From NCBI RefSeq assembly GCF_030867095.1, contig NC_081837.1:16696501-16760500 (forward strand): DNA of 64,000 nt. The letters run 5' to 3'. The position numbers and the translations under genes were made by a program. This DNA comes from Alligator mississippiensis. Taxonomy: Eukaryota; Chordata; Crocodylia; Alligatoridae. Under the pieces are notes generated by a model. That model saw only the letters and a program-made list of their open reading frames with translations. It made no database searches and had not been told where the DNA came from. The stretch's first letter is position 1. Each line of letters starts with the position of its first letter. Positions 1 to 16,500 of the stretch are shown here, in pieces.

Positions 1-3578
<3,578 letters not shown>

Positions 3579-4321
3579 CGTAGCACTGGTTCTCCCCAAG
3601 CTTTCCTCTGAATCAGAGTAGACACCTCTGAGGTCACGCTGCCTCTCCCGCTGCCCAGTGTACTGGTGTGAAGAGGATGACGAGGGTAGGATCTTTCCCC
3701 ACAACCCAACCCTGAGGTTGTCTGCTGTCCCTCCTCTCCCCCCACCCTGCATCCCTCCCACCTCCTGTCCCCCTTGGGAGGATCCAGTCCTGATAGCAAA
3801 CAGGTCAGGCTGGTTCTTCCAAAGCGCTCAACCCCCCTGTTGAAAACAGAGCAGCCAGACTAGGGTATGAGGCCATCCCCTTTGGCTGGGTAGGAGTGGG
3901 AGGATGAACAATACCCTTTTAGCAGCTGGGCTGGACTTGCAGGGAGCTGTGACCTTCCACTCACATTTGCAACAAAGGAGCAAAAGTATCTGAGGCTACC
4001 CCTTCTCCTAGCTGGTGTATGCAGCTTTGCTCCAGCTGACACCCAGCTGCTCAATCCCTCACCAGCTCTGTTGGGGCTTAGCGATACTGCAGGCAGGTAG
4101 GAGCTGGGACCCTAGATCTGAGCCCTGCCCAGCTGTGAACCTGTTTGTTTGGTTCAACAGGATAAGGGTCTCTGGGTTAGCCTGGAAGCCAGACAGGATG
4201 AATCTCATAGTCCCTTCAGCCTTAAGTGCTGTGAATTATAGGGGATTTGATGTCACCCTTACAGGTGCCATCCTCAGTCCTGTGAGCACCAGGCCCAGAG
4301 GAGTTACCTTCACAAAGCTCC

Positions 4322-4395
4322 TCTGAGGTAGGACAGTGTTATCATCACCCATGTCCTGCAGAAGAGGAAATGAGGCACAGGAGCACTTGGTCCCC
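4322..4395 (+). repeat. MIR/L2-like fragment
   Basis: CTGAGGTAGGACAGTGTTAT followed by a degenerate 'gaaatgaggcacaggag' block resembles the L2/MIR 3' core 'gaaactgaggcacagag'. A similar degraded copy may follow at 4835-4905. Approximate ends. Confidence 0.4.
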
Positions 4396-6714
4396 ACAGC
4401 TCAGCCAGAATTTCCATATGATGGGTACTGATCTCTAAAAAAGATCTGCCTGAACAGAAGCTGAGTTCTTTGGGAAATGTGTCCATTGCAGACACTCAGC
4501 CCTTGAGAACCCAGCCCCATGTGGTCAAGTCATCCCATAGCGGGGTCTGTGGTCCTTCCAAATTTTCTGAGTCTTGGCCTAATGTTTCACCTGGAAGACC
4601 ACCCACCCTGAACTCAGATGCAGCGCCCTTGACCTGGGTTAGGGTGGGCAGGCCCCAAGCTGCCCCTTGTGCCCAAACACCTTACATTATGGCGACATTC
4701 AGCTACAACCCCAAGTCAGAGGTGCTTAGGCCTCTGCCCAGTTATGGAGAGAGACAGGATGAAAAGCAAATTGAGGGAGTTTTTTTCCATTAATGGGCCT
4801 CAAAATTTGCAGCTTGGGTGGATCCAGCCTTCACTTTATAGATGAAGAAACCCATGAACAGAGAACCCAGGCCCAGAATTCACAAAGGAGGTGCCCAGTC
4901 CTGGCTGGCTCAGGAGCCAAGCACTTGTGGCTCTGTAACTGGAGTGGTAAACTGGGCTTTAACTGGGCAGTGGGTGTGAAGCACCTCTGCCAACCAGGCC
5001 CCTGTGTGTCCCATGCTGAAGGCTGCCAATGACTGAGGCACCAGCATTTGCCACAGTTTAGGTCTGAGGTCACAGATCCTGCTTCTCCCCATAGGATGTT
5101 TTTCTTCCCTTGGACCATGTTATTTTCTGATATTCCTTGCTGTGCTGCATGTGTTTCTGGGCCTCCTACGTTGTTTCTCTGCCCTCCAGGCATGCTGGGG
5201 GGGAGGCACTGGAAACCAGCTTCAGCTCTGGTTTTACACTGCATTTTTGGCATTCTTGGCAAGTTGGACAGTGTAGCAGAAACCTGCCTGAATGAATTTG
5301 CCTTTCAGAATGGGAACAATCCACCACTGGAGTGTATTCTTCCAGGGGAATGAGGAACACAGGACTATAAGGGACCACTCTGACTACCAAGTCCAGTCTT
5401 CTGAGGTCACAGGTTATTGTGACATAGATGGTGAGCCCCAAGAAGTCCACAAGTACATCTGCTCCAAGGACTGAGCCCAGCAGGAAAAGATGAGACCTCT
5501 GGGTCTGAGCCTACTTCCAGTGACCCCAATGCGAATGATGATGACACCATTACCGTACATGGCATCACATCTTGAGGAGGATAAGCTGCCAGGAGTCACT
5601 GGGAGCTTTGCCATGGACTTCACACACTTTGTATGCATCATGGTAAAGCATCTGGTCCCAGGGGTGCCCACAGAAACCCCAGCATTTGTTCTTCCTGAGC
5701 AACTTTCATCTTAGAAGGATATTTGGGAGGTGAACACAAAGTGCTGTCAAGCTTTCTCTTTATACTGATACTCATCAGGAGCTGAAATGCCATGAGGCCC
5801 CATTTCACATTCCTTAGAGCTGAAAAAAGCTCATTTGATAAACACAAAACTGGATCTCAGGCCCTTCCCTTGTGCACGTAGCTGTGTGAGTGCCGTGTGC
5901 ATGCAGTAAGGGGAATGGTGAGATAGTCATGCACAAAATAGTTTAATCGTGTTTCCAGAAAACAAAGTCAGACCTTGTGACCTTCTGGCTGTGATTTCCC
6001 TTCCACTGAGATGTAGCTGAGTTTGGCCAAACTGATCGGGCCTCGTTCCAATCAGCTGTTTTAAGAAATTCTACAATTTCCATTCTTTCTTTCTTCTTCC
6101 CATGCATCTTGGAACCCTGTTTGCTTCCAAAAAATCAAAAACAGGATCTGTCCCTCACAGAGGGAAGCCATCTGCAAAAGGGGTCTTCTCCCACAGGGTC
6201 CTAGTGACAGTGCCAGCAGAAGGAGACCAGGCAAGAGGAGACATGCATCAGAGTGGGGTCAATGGGATGTGCCAAGCTGAGGCTCTGGCTTCTGGTCTCT
6301 AGCTGGAACCACCTGGAAGCCCCGATTCCTTTGCCCACACTGCAGGAAGAGCACCCATACTAGCAGTCCCACGCAGTCCCTCTGCTCTGCAGCTCCCACA
6401 TTTGTTTAGGAACCTGCCTGCTACTTGCTGTTTTCTTAATAGAGTATTGGGTTCAATAGACTCACTAACAATGGCTACTGTGTTAGCTCTAATCTCAGAT
6501 CAATCACTGGTGGTGTCTAGACACATGCTGGCCCATGCAGCCCACAAGCCCAACCATAATCTCCCAGAGCTAAAAGACCCCTCCAGATCCCAGCACTAGC
6601 TTGGCAATCAGGCAGAAAAAAGTAGCACAGTGATCATGAGGCCTAATAGAGAATTAAAAACACCAGCTGCTGCAACAGGCCCCTTTAATGGTAAGTTTCC
6701 AACCATTTGACAAA

Positions 6715-6830
6715 GGAGGGCACTGTTGTTATTCCCATTTTACAAATGGGGAAACTGAGGCACATGAAGAAGCAACTTGCATGAAGTCAATGAGCAGGCC
6801 ACTGGTAGAGCTGGGGTAAAAACCCCGACC
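6715..6830 (+). repeat. MIR/L2-like 3' fragment
   Basis: The block attcccattttacaaatgg, then gaaactgaggcac, then a degenerate 'cttgcatgaagtcaatgagcaggccactggtagagctgggg' run is the classic L2/MIR 3' signature, and this is the best-preserved of the ancient copies in the window. Confidence 0.65.
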
Positions 6831-8139
6831 TGTCACAGACACAGCCTGGGCAGGGACACAGCTAAGGAAGCTGTATTGGCTGGGCTGCATGATGGTCTTG
6901 TTGCAGATGCTCATTACAAAAGGATCCACCCAGTGCAGTTGAACTGCGGGGGCGGGGGTGTGTGTGTGTGCAGGGTCATTGTGCTGATTGCTGACCCCCC
7001 TAAAGGGTAGGTGGGCAATTGGCCACAAACCTCGGTGGGATGGGGGTTTGCCCTGTGTTGTGCATGTGGCAATGGGAGAGTCATTGCTCTGAGTAGCATC
7101 TGCAACCCAAGTCTCCCGTTCAGATGCTCCACTCACATACATACAGGATCAGTTCTCCATCAGTAATAAACTGCCTGATTTTTAACAGTGCTCATTGCTG
7201 GTGCATAGTGGGAAAGCCAGCAGTGCAGGGACCCACATAGCTCCTCTCCTCAGACACTGCTGTCAGCGGAAGGAGGCTAAACAGTCCAGTCCAGACATAG
7301 GTTGGCTCAGTTTCATTTCCCCATCATTCAGTCAGCATGTCTCAGATTGCACTTCCTACAACACACCTAACAAACAAGTAGTGATACCTGCTTCATTCAA
7401 ATGCAGAGTATTTGCAAGAATGAATGAGGGTTAAAGAAACTTTGTGAGTGAGACAGGGGGAAGGAGACTGCACTGGAGGCAACGACAACAGTTAACCAGG
7501 TATTTGACCAGACCTGTCCTTATCATCTGCTCCACAGCCCAGACCTGTCCCATGGCATTGCAGAACTCCTCCGCCCTGCACCTGTCCCCAGCCCCACCCC
7601 AGGCATGGCACTGGAAGAGTGAAGTATCTCTCCCGTCTGCCCCGTGCTCTGCTCCTCGGCTCACCCCTGCCCTACAGCACTGCAGGTGTGCAAATGCTGC
7701 CTGGACCCAAGCAGGCAGGATAGCTACATTGTACTGATGGGAAGAGACCAAAAGACTCCTTCTCCCCTCTGCCCCAGGAGCCCCAATTCCCAAAGGGAAA
7801 TCATCCGTACATCTTCTTGAGCAGCTCAGTTGATTCATTCCTCCCTTCAGGCCCATGGCATGAAGGCGAGTGCACAGAGTGCTCAGAGCTCGGTTACTTG
7901 GGTAAGGGCTTTTCCAATGGGCTCCCTGCGGTCTTCAACAGTCTGGGACTGCCCATGCTTTCAGATGGGTGCTTATTAATGTGATCAACACCCCCACTCC
8001 CAAACACAGAGCACCAGCACCAAGGTAAACAGGGATCCAGCTGCATCAGGAGGTTGTGGCTGGATGAGGCAGTGCCCTGCTGCTCTGCTGGGATGGGGCA
8101 GGCAGGTTGAGTGGATGGAGCTCTGCCCTGGGCTTAAGG

Positions 8140-8215
8140 GGAAAGGGTGTCTGGCCCACTTTGTAAGTTTGGGCAAGTCATGGTCCCATTCTGTGCCTCA
8201 ATTTGCAATAACAGT
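8140..8215 (+). repeat. MIR/L2-like fragment
   Basis: Contains gggcaagtcatggtccc followed by tctgtgcctcaatttgc, the other conserved L2/MIR block ('gggcaagtcact...tgtgcctcagtttcc'). Short and diverged. Confidence 0.5.
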
Positions 8216-10521
8216 TAACAAGGCATTTGGCCCTCCCTCTGTAAAGGCCTTTAAGACCTTCATACCTGCATATCTCACACCTCATGGCAAAAGACATTAT
8301 GGCACCTCTGGGTGCCCTGGCACCCTGGCTGAGTGACAGCCATTGCTCTAAGGCCTCAGGACTACCTAGCTTTCACACAGAGTCTCCCTACATCACAGCC
8401 TGTGGGGCAGCACACCTGTCCCTGGAGGAAAATGGCTTTGACTCTAGACTCTTTCCTCCTTTCCCGACTCCCTCCCTCCCAGCAGCCCCTCTCCTTCCCC
8501 ACTGTGGTGATGGTGTCGCACCTCCAAGTCAGTAATGGCCCCCCCTTCCTCCTCAGGACCTTTGGTGCCTCTTCAGCATGGAGCCCTGCTGTGCCATGGA
8601 GTCACAAAAACAGTACCTCCTTCCTTCTCCCCATACCCAATTTGGTCTCTGTTCTGCCCACCCCTTGGTAGTGCCAGCGAGAGGCAGGAGAGAGGAAGCA
8701 GAGCAAGGCAAGGTGGGTTGTAGACCACAATTTACCTCAGCATCCCCTTGTACTATGGCTTCTGAGGCTGCTACAAGACACTATCGAACTAAGCAGCATT
8801 CTACGGGTGAACAGTGGCTCTTCCTCCCATATAAATCAAGCAAGATGTGCCACTTCATTAATGCCTCTTCCTGCCGACACGCATGCACACACACACACAT
8901 GCACTTGACTGCAAGCGTGGCAGTAGGCCAGACTCACCTGGGATTGGGTCACTGAGAAAGGGTAACTGTGGCTTATGCCTGGATGCCAGTATATGCAGGA
9001 GCAGGGCCTGAGCCCAGGAAGGTGGAAACGGATTAAAAGCAGGATTCTCTTGCAGGGGAGCCTCCCTGGGCACAGAGCCAGCTGCTGCAGGGTTAACAGG
9101 AGGATGCGAGGAGACATGATTATTGCACTACAATAGCAACTACAAGCCCCTGCCACAGATGCTATTGTGGCAGATGCCTCACAGGCCCAGAATAAACACG
9201 GCCCCCAAAGAGCTGCTGTTCCCCTCTGCCCTGCAAATGGGTTCCAAGTGTTGCACAAGGTTGATGCATCCCCCATGTGCAGAGCCGGCCTCGCTGGGAA
9301 GTTGAGCATCACCTGGTCTGACAGCATCGTAAGGAGGATCAAATAAGGCCACAGGTTGGACCCCCCCGCCATAAAATACCACCAGCCTCATCCCTCAACT
9401 ACTTCCTGATTTCCATGCAGCAGCCAGCCAAAAGCCCCCCAGCAGGTTTAGATAGCAAAGGCATGTAAAGCACCCTCCCTGCCCAGCAGCGCTCCACCTT
9501 TATGCACCATGCCAATGCTGCTTGGGCCTTCTTCTTATGCCCCTGCTATTTTTCCTTCACACACTTCCAAAATCTTCTCTGCTGAAATGCAAAGCAAGCT
9601 CCGAGGGCCGTTTATGGCAGGATCTGGATTCAATCCAGCATCCTAAAAGGCAAGCAGCTTGTAACCCACCTGAGCCACAAAATACTTTCCACAGGATAAG
9701 TATTAAGCTGATATCTCCAAAGATGTCACGATTCAGCTGGTTGCACAAACACCAGCTCAACCCCCAGCTCAGCCAAGAAATCATGTAAGAGGCCTAGATT
9801 CCACCTGTAAGCTAATGAGAGATCAGGTCAGGCATTGCTTCCTGTTTGCCCAGCTCTGGCAGCCTATACAGCACACTCCCCTTGGCCATTTCCACTCCTT
9901 TCCTTACACCCAAGAGCTTCATCAGTCCCACTTTGAATATGGAGCTCTGCAGGAGCTGACCCCCAGCCTCTCAGCTCTGGGCTCACTACTCCTCATGCCT
10001 CACCAGACTTTTACTCTTCTTTATCTTACACGCAGGACACCACAGTCTTGTCTTCATTAAGGACCATCATGACCCTTTAAAACCAGGCATCCCAAAGCTT
10101 GCAACCCCCCACTCCCCTTTGACACTAGTATAGATGCATCCTGAGGGAAACAAACACTTAAGAAATCCCATGGGTTTGTTTTCCTCAGCTTTACTGCTCT
10201 TCTTGGTTGAACAATTAGGAGGATGGCTTCTAGGTGAACAGAGCTAGTACCTCTGCTCTGATCTCTTAGAGGTGCTGGAGGGTCGACCATAAAAGTGCTT
10301 CCACATTAGGATATAGGCCCCTTGACTAAAAGTCACCTGTCTACTGATTCAAAGGGCAGCGATCATGTTGAACAGAGAAAGCTGCTCAACCCCTCTCAAG
10401 TAGAGACAGGCCTGTCCTGTCTCTTGTCTTTAGGGCCACCTTAACTTTTTGGTGGTACAAGCAAAAGAAGGTTGCACTTTCTGTGTCTAACTGGAAGGGG
10501 CTGGTTCTAAATGGACACTTA

Positions 10522-10962
10522 GGGTGCATCCCACAAGTGAGAATGTGCATTTGCCTGGGGACAAGTAGCAGCAACACGTATTTGTGCTGCCAGTAGTTGT
10601 CCCCAGGTATGCCCCTGCACATGCACTATGGCACATGGCAAATTGCTCCAGGTAGGGTAGGGGAAGCTGGGGCCAACACCTGGGCTAGCTCAGCAGCCTT
10701 ACCTAGGGGCCTCTTGGGGCTTCAGTGGCAGTGATCTGGGCACGTGGAACCTGGCAGGCAGCCAGGCTTTGGTTTTGAGTTGCGTATGCCACAGCCATGT
10801 ATGCTGTGGTGCTTTTTTTGGTGCATTTTTTGTCACTGGGATTTCCCAGTGTCAAAAAACCCTGCTGAGCTACTGATTAGCAGTGTGGCAAATGCATGCA
10901 TGTGCAGCATGTGAGGTTTGCAGTGCTGCAAATTGCATGTGTGCAGTCTTGGGGGCACACCC
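10522..10962. mobile_element. Harbinger-like MITE (441 bp) with TTA target duplication
   Basis: Flanked by TTA on both sides (10519-10521 and 10963-10965). The ends are inverted: left GGGTGCATCCCACAAG, right end read in reverse GGGTGTGCCCCCAAG, and both continue inward to an AATTTGC/CATTTGC block. The 3-bp TTA duplication is typical of PIF/Harbinger elements. No transposase frame is present, so it would be nonautonomous. Confidence 0.6.
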
Positions 10963-12799
10963 TTAGTTGCCAGCTAAATTATGAACTAACACTGAGAAAT
11001 TATCCCACCTAAAATCTGTCCACTGGCTCCTAATTTAGGTGTTAGCTTGCGAAAACCTGACATGGGACAGGCGAGCACAGGAGCAAGAAGCCCCTGTGTT
11101 CTGGGACTTCATGGAACAAATCTAATAAAGATGCTGGTGGGGGCTCAAAGTTACACAGCTACAGCTAGCAGCAGCTGCCTACAAGGAGGAGAATTAGGCT
11201 AAGGGACAGCAGAGACAAAGTAGTGTGATATCAATGTGTTTCAGAGCTATAATCTTTCTGGCTTGAGAAGGGGCTGATCCTTTTGCTTACCCTGGACATG
11301 GTTATTGCTTTGGGATGAAGTGGCAGCAACTTGACTTTGATTGCTCCACTAATGCTTTCCCAGGGCCCCTGTGCTTTGACAGTTGTAATCAACTAGAGCG
11401 CTGCGTGGAGGGAGAGCAAGTTACTAAATTACTCTTGCCTGGAAAGGAGAAGTAATTGCTACCCATGGCATTTAAAAGGCAGGTCTGTCTCCAGGAAAGC
11501 TTACTGAAACAAGTCCTCTCTACAGCCACACGGTGGCACCAACCTCCCTTCTCTCCATTATCACGCTTGCAACATTACCTTTTCTAATTCTACAAGTCAG
11601 AGAAAGGGAGAGCCCCTTACCCAGGCAGCTCAACTACATGCAGCAGGAAAGGGCCAGACAGTAGTGACTTCAAAGTTAACCCCAGGGTCTGAGAAGTGCC
11701 GGCACTGGGGGTTTTCCAGTTTGTTTTACTGAAGCAATTACCCCCTGCTCTTCCCTGCACCCTTGTTTTAAGCTGGAGGTGACAAAGAAAGGGAGACACT
11801 TTCACCCCTTCAGAAGCCACTTAAGATCATCTTTGGGGAAGGTTGCAGAGGTATAGCACCAACTAGGACTCCGCAGCAGATACCCAGTCACAGCTGGCTT
11901 CACCAAGTGACTTGCTCCATTGGGAGAGGCAACAGCACACTTATATATACGATGGTCAACTTCATCCCACATTGTATAGCCCAGTGTCAGGGAAAAGGTG
12001 CTTGATTAGGGAAGACTGCACTAGCCTGATTAGAGCATTGTCCACAGGGGCTGAGGCAAAGGTTTTTAGTTAATATTAGATGCATCTAATGCCTTTTGAA
12101 ATAGGGGCATTTAGCCCAACCAGAAGTCACCTTTTGAGCAAGGCAAACCCTGACTGACATTTAACTGAAGGTGGCCCTTTGCACATTCCCCTCACCACCT
12201 CAGGAACACTGCAGCTGCTGGTTCCTACACAGGCCTATAGCTTTTCTATCCTACAGGACAAAGAACAAGAGCCTGTGCAGAGAATCAAGCTAGGGCTCAG
12301 GACCTGCCTTGGAAGCCAGACACTTCACTTTTTCCTTAAAAATAATTCCTGTCCCAAGTCAAATCAGCCAAATCATTTTAGGGAACAAGATGACTCTCTT
12401 TTCTCTAAGGCCATGTCACCACTGGGAGGGCTTTTACAAGGAAAGTGCCAACTCCTCCCTACCCCAACACAATAAAATTGATTGTGTTCTAAGGCAGCAC
12501 GATGAGAAGTCTTCTCAGGAAAGAAAAAAGGACACAGAACCGGTCTACTAAGGAGCCTTCCTTCTCCTGGGATAGGCAGTGGATTAGACTGCAATAGGTC
12601 ACCATGTCCATGACACTCCTTTAAGAGGCCTGGGCTGCACTGCTGAGAAAAGCCCTGCTGTATCCAGAGAGGCAGCCATTCACTTGGTGAACAAACACTG
12701 CTGGATGCTGCAGGGAGTCCAGGACGAGCTCCATCAGAAGAGCCACGTCTAAGAAAGAAACATCAAAAGCACTGGATGTTGTTTCAAGGCTAATCAGCA

Positions 12800-13336
12800 A
12801 TTCTCCATGGCAACGCAGCATTTATTATGACCACAACACAAAAGTAATACGTATTAAACCAGCAACAGGGGAAGGTGCAGTACCCTAAAGTGCCTGAGTG
12901 AGGCGCAGTTGCAGCTCGCTGACAGGACAAGCAAGGACATCTCTTTCCACTTGCTGCAGATCCAAAGGCAGCAAGACCTCCCCCCAAGGCAGCACCTGGG
13001 CAAGAGTCATGCCTGCCCAAGTGCTTTTGAAGCACGCAGGGAAAGGAGAGGCTTAGCCACCGAATGAACATGTTCCAAAGTGTGCCCTGGCTGCAGCATC
13101 AGTGCTACAATGTACACTTGCAGGACCTTTGATTATACAAAAATAGCCTTCTCTGCAGAAAACAGACTGTACAGAACATGTGGCTTCCAAATATAGTGTT
13201 ATTGCTCAGTGTGACAAGTGATTAGATGCAGGAACTTAAGGCAACAGGAATAAGTGCACTAGCTGCCATTCACAGGCTCGAGTAGGCATTGAGTGTGCAA
13301 TGCACAGACGCTGTACAAATCCAGGATTGGAGCAAC
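12800..13336 (-). other. DTX2: DTX2 3' untranslated region
   Basis: Extends from the TGA at 13337-13339 leftwards to a putative cleavage site shortly beyond the poly(A) signal at 12821-12826. The left boundary is inferred from the usual 10-30 nt spacing; no transcript evidence is available. Confidence 0.55.
12821..12826 (-). promoter_or_regulatory. DTX2: Poly(A) signal AATAAA of DTX2
   Basis: The forward-strand TTTATT is AATAAA on the minus strand, about 510 nt past the DTX2 stop codon. It is the first canonical hexamer met downstream of the stop, so it is the best candidate for 3' end formation. Confidence 0.6.
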
Positions 13337-13561
13337 TCATGGTCTCAAGCAGTCCTCGGTGACACCCTGAGCTGCCAGCTCCGCCAGCACATTGTCCAGG
13401 TAGTTGGGGTCAGGGTAGCCATGGCCACTGAGATTTGAGTCCATCTCTGTCTTGTGGTGGATCTCATTCCAAACCACTGTGTTACTCTCACCAGTTGTGC
13501 TAGATGTGCCCACTGTGAAAATCAGGCGTCTTTTCCAGGCCACCTTCAATAGCTCAAGGAC
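13337..13561 (-). CDS. DTX2: DTX2 terminal exon, C-terminal half of DTC domain
   Basis: Coding part of the last exon: 74 codons plus TGA (13337-13339), acceptor CCTATCTCCAG/G. It encodes [31 protein letters not shown] and [20 protein letters not shown], ending GVTEDCLRP. The WNEIHHKTE and GHGYPD motifs carry the conserved His/Glu residues of the Deltex NAD/ADP-ribose pocket. The final residues LRP differ from the LEQQ-type tail of human DTX2, which is normal end variation. Confidence 0.95.
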   Translation of the reverse strand, partial: VLELLKVAWKRRLIFTVGTSSTTGESNTVVWNEIHHKTEMDSNLSGHGYPDPNYLDNVLAELAAQGVTEDCLRP

Positions 13562-16500
13562 CTGGAGATAGGACAGGGGAAAAACAACAAGGAAGCTTTG
13601 CTAGCAGATCTGAGCTTTTGGAATATGCTCTCCAACCATGTCAGATCAGTTAAGGTAATTCAGTTGGCTCCACAAAATGGAAACATTTTAGACATGGCTC
13701 ATTTTAGGCTAAAAACAAACATGTGTGTGGGCTCAAAGTGAAAAGGTTACCAGGACAGCAATTATCAGACAAGCCAGTTACCTTTTTGCCCTTCTCATTA
13801 TCTGGTAGGTAGCAGTAACGGGGAAAGCCTCTTGCTGTGTATGGCATCCCTGGATTGGGGTGCTCCGGACCCTGCAACAGAGAAAGGCAACATGTGCTAT
13901 AATAATTCTTACAACTTTACATAGGCTGATGCCAGGAAATAATTAAAAAGGTTCAAATAGCAGAAGGATTCAAGATAGTCCTGTCTGAAGCCAGACTTTC
14001 AGTACAAGGGAGGTCCTTGGGTTTACTTAAGAGGCCACCTAATCCCTTGTAAAGAAAATCAGATCTCTTCTCAGAGGTTAGTATGTCCCAAGAGAACTTT
14101 GTGGCTTTCAGATGCTGGTAGACTCAATTATCCAGCAAGCATTCAAAAAAAAATTATAAGTCATGGTATGAATACACTCCAGCTTTGGGAGAAATAAGAT
14201 TTAGGAACCAACCTCTTGGCCATGTCTAGTTCATATGAACTTCAGATGGCTCAGTTTACAAACTACTTGATCCAAATCTTGCCCAATTCACATCTTGTGA
14301 GTCCATTCACACTTGTGCAGTGCTTGTGGAAACACTGCTAGCAATTCCACAGCACCACTGTACAAGCATTAACACCGACATCAGGTGAAAGCCAGTAGGG
14401 AAGAGAGCCCAGCAGCTCCCAAGTAAATAAAGGCCTTCCTTTAAGAGTTCCATGGCCACAAATATTGTGATTGAGCAATACTCAAAGCTGCTGCATGGCC
14501 ATGAAGTTAAATTATTCCCTTCCCCCTGCTCCAAATATCTTGGTTTAAGATGGATCTGAGTCTCTGAATCATTTGATCCGATTGCCCAAAGCAATTCCTA
14601 TCGACATCAGGGGCAACTCAAACAAGCTCCTACTGAGGAAGAGAAGAGAAATCGAGTCAGCTGGTTAGTACTTGGAAAAGATGGCTGTTGAGCCAGTTCC
14701 ATATACTTCCTGGACTCAGTGCTCCCTAGTAACAAGGTTACCTTTGCCCAAGTACCTGAATTCCCCTACTGATGTGGTACACAATCTGTATTGTTCCACA
14801 GTCTTCATGGCCAGGGAGGGACCGAGGGAAAGTTGACACCTCCATCTTCCCTTTTGGCTGAGTACCAGTCTTCTCTCCATAGATGGCTTTGCAGGAGGGG
14901 CACTGCAAGCTCCCATCCTGTGAGGAAAGAGGGCCACCATTAGAAGCACACAGCTACAAGACTTTAGTATCTGCAGTTCTGGGCCCCACTCCTGGGTTTG
15001 GCCTCACCCTGCAAGTCAGTGAGATGGGGTAGTTCAGTACCTTGTTCCCATTGGTGTACATGGCCAACACACAGAGTAGGTGGAAAGTGTGCTGGCATTT
15101 CGCCAGTCGCCCCACAGTTTCAGGTCTGATTATCTTGCACTCATATGCATCGCTGTAGCCAGAAGGTGATGCTAGCTTCTCCATACAGATGATGCAATCC
15201 TTGAATCAAAAGGCAGCAATATTATTTTATATTAAAGGCACTGAACATGGTGCATCAACTTACTAGAGGCAGTACACAGCACTGCACTTTTCATGTTATT
15301 AATAACCCCCTTTGAAAAAATCCCAGCCCTTCCTAGTTTTTACCTCTTGGGAAAACCATGATTTTTTCCTATTTGGAGGGGGGAAAAAAAAGCTCCTTTA
15401 AGTTTTATGCCTCCCCATCATTAGTCCAATTGATGCAGGGACCCTCCTGCAGTAATCCACATTGTTGTTTTTCCAATAGCCCATGTACTGTAAAACCCCA
15501 AAGTTCTGGGCTGCCTCTGCATGGGAGACCACTGACTCACAGGTGTCCAAAACAGGAATGAGGGGATAGGAAGTTTGCCAGGGGATTTCTAGCATGTGCA
15601 CAGGGTGGTGATGATTTCAAGAGACCAGTCTCACAGATACAGGATGAGAGATGCTAGGAGGGCTGAGCTGGTGCAGGTCAGGGAATGGGGTTTGCTACTT
15701 TGATTTCCATCCCTGTTTAATCTATTCCTTTCCCAGTGAAAAGAAAGGAAAATCTCTTACAGCTTTAGCACTGGGCCAGAAAAAGCACACAATAACTGCC
15801 TTCTAGATCCCCCAAGTGGCACTATGTATTCTCCCTCAGAGATCTCAGATTGAAAGCTAGCTCTTGGGATCCTGAAGTTCACTTAATGGCTGAATAAGCA
15901 GTTTCCTTCCCCGATGAGTAATCTGCAAGGGAAAAAAACACTGGGATGCCTCTGCCTGCAGAATATTTGCATCACACTGTGCAGAAAGTCTGCCTCCTAC
16001 ATGCTCCAGCAATACCTGGTACAGCCCTGCGCAAGTCTCAGACCTCAGGTCAGCATCCTCAGCTGGCTCCTAGCTACTTGCCCACTTCCTCAACCACAGG
16101 AAAGGTTGGACAGTCTCAAACTGACAGGTGGATTCTGGAGAATACAAGTTCCACGCAGGAGTGTAACTAGGGAAGGATGAGGGGGCACCAGTCTCAGGTG
16201 CTGATTGATGGGGTTGGGGGGTACCAAAATAGAAGTAGTTGTGCTGCTAGTCCAACAGCTACAGCAGGGGTGGGCAAAATGCGGCCCGTGGGCCGGATGT
16301 GGCCTGCCAGGCCATGTTTATTTAGCTTGTGCTTGGGAAGTGTTTACACCACTGTAAGCCAGGGGCTGGTACTTAACCATGTACTTCAGTGACCTGTACC
16401 GTAGGTGGGGCAGAAGCAAGGTGGTGAAAATCCAACTGTGTGTTTAGGATCAGGCCCCATGGGGCCCCTAAAAAATTTAGAAAATTAGTATTTATCTGCC

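Larger units (their letters stand above)
3579..12799. other. Intergenic region between DTX2 3' end and UPK3B start
   Basis: About 9.2 kb separating two same-strand genes: the 3' end of DTX2 on the right and the UPK3B promoter side on the left (immediately right of 3578). No clear TATA box was seen at the UPK3B start. The stretch holds MIR/L2-like fragments (4322-4395, 6715-6830, 8140-8215) and a Harbinger-like MITE (10522-10962). No frame here resembles a known protein; the longest (minus strand, 8836-9372) has no domain, codon pattern or splice context that supports a gene. Confidence 0.6.

Noticed and set aside
8836-9372. 178-codon minus-strand open frame with Leu- and Cys-rich stretches
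   Set aside because: No recognisable family, no codon or splice support, and it includes a CA-repeat-derived VCVCACV run.
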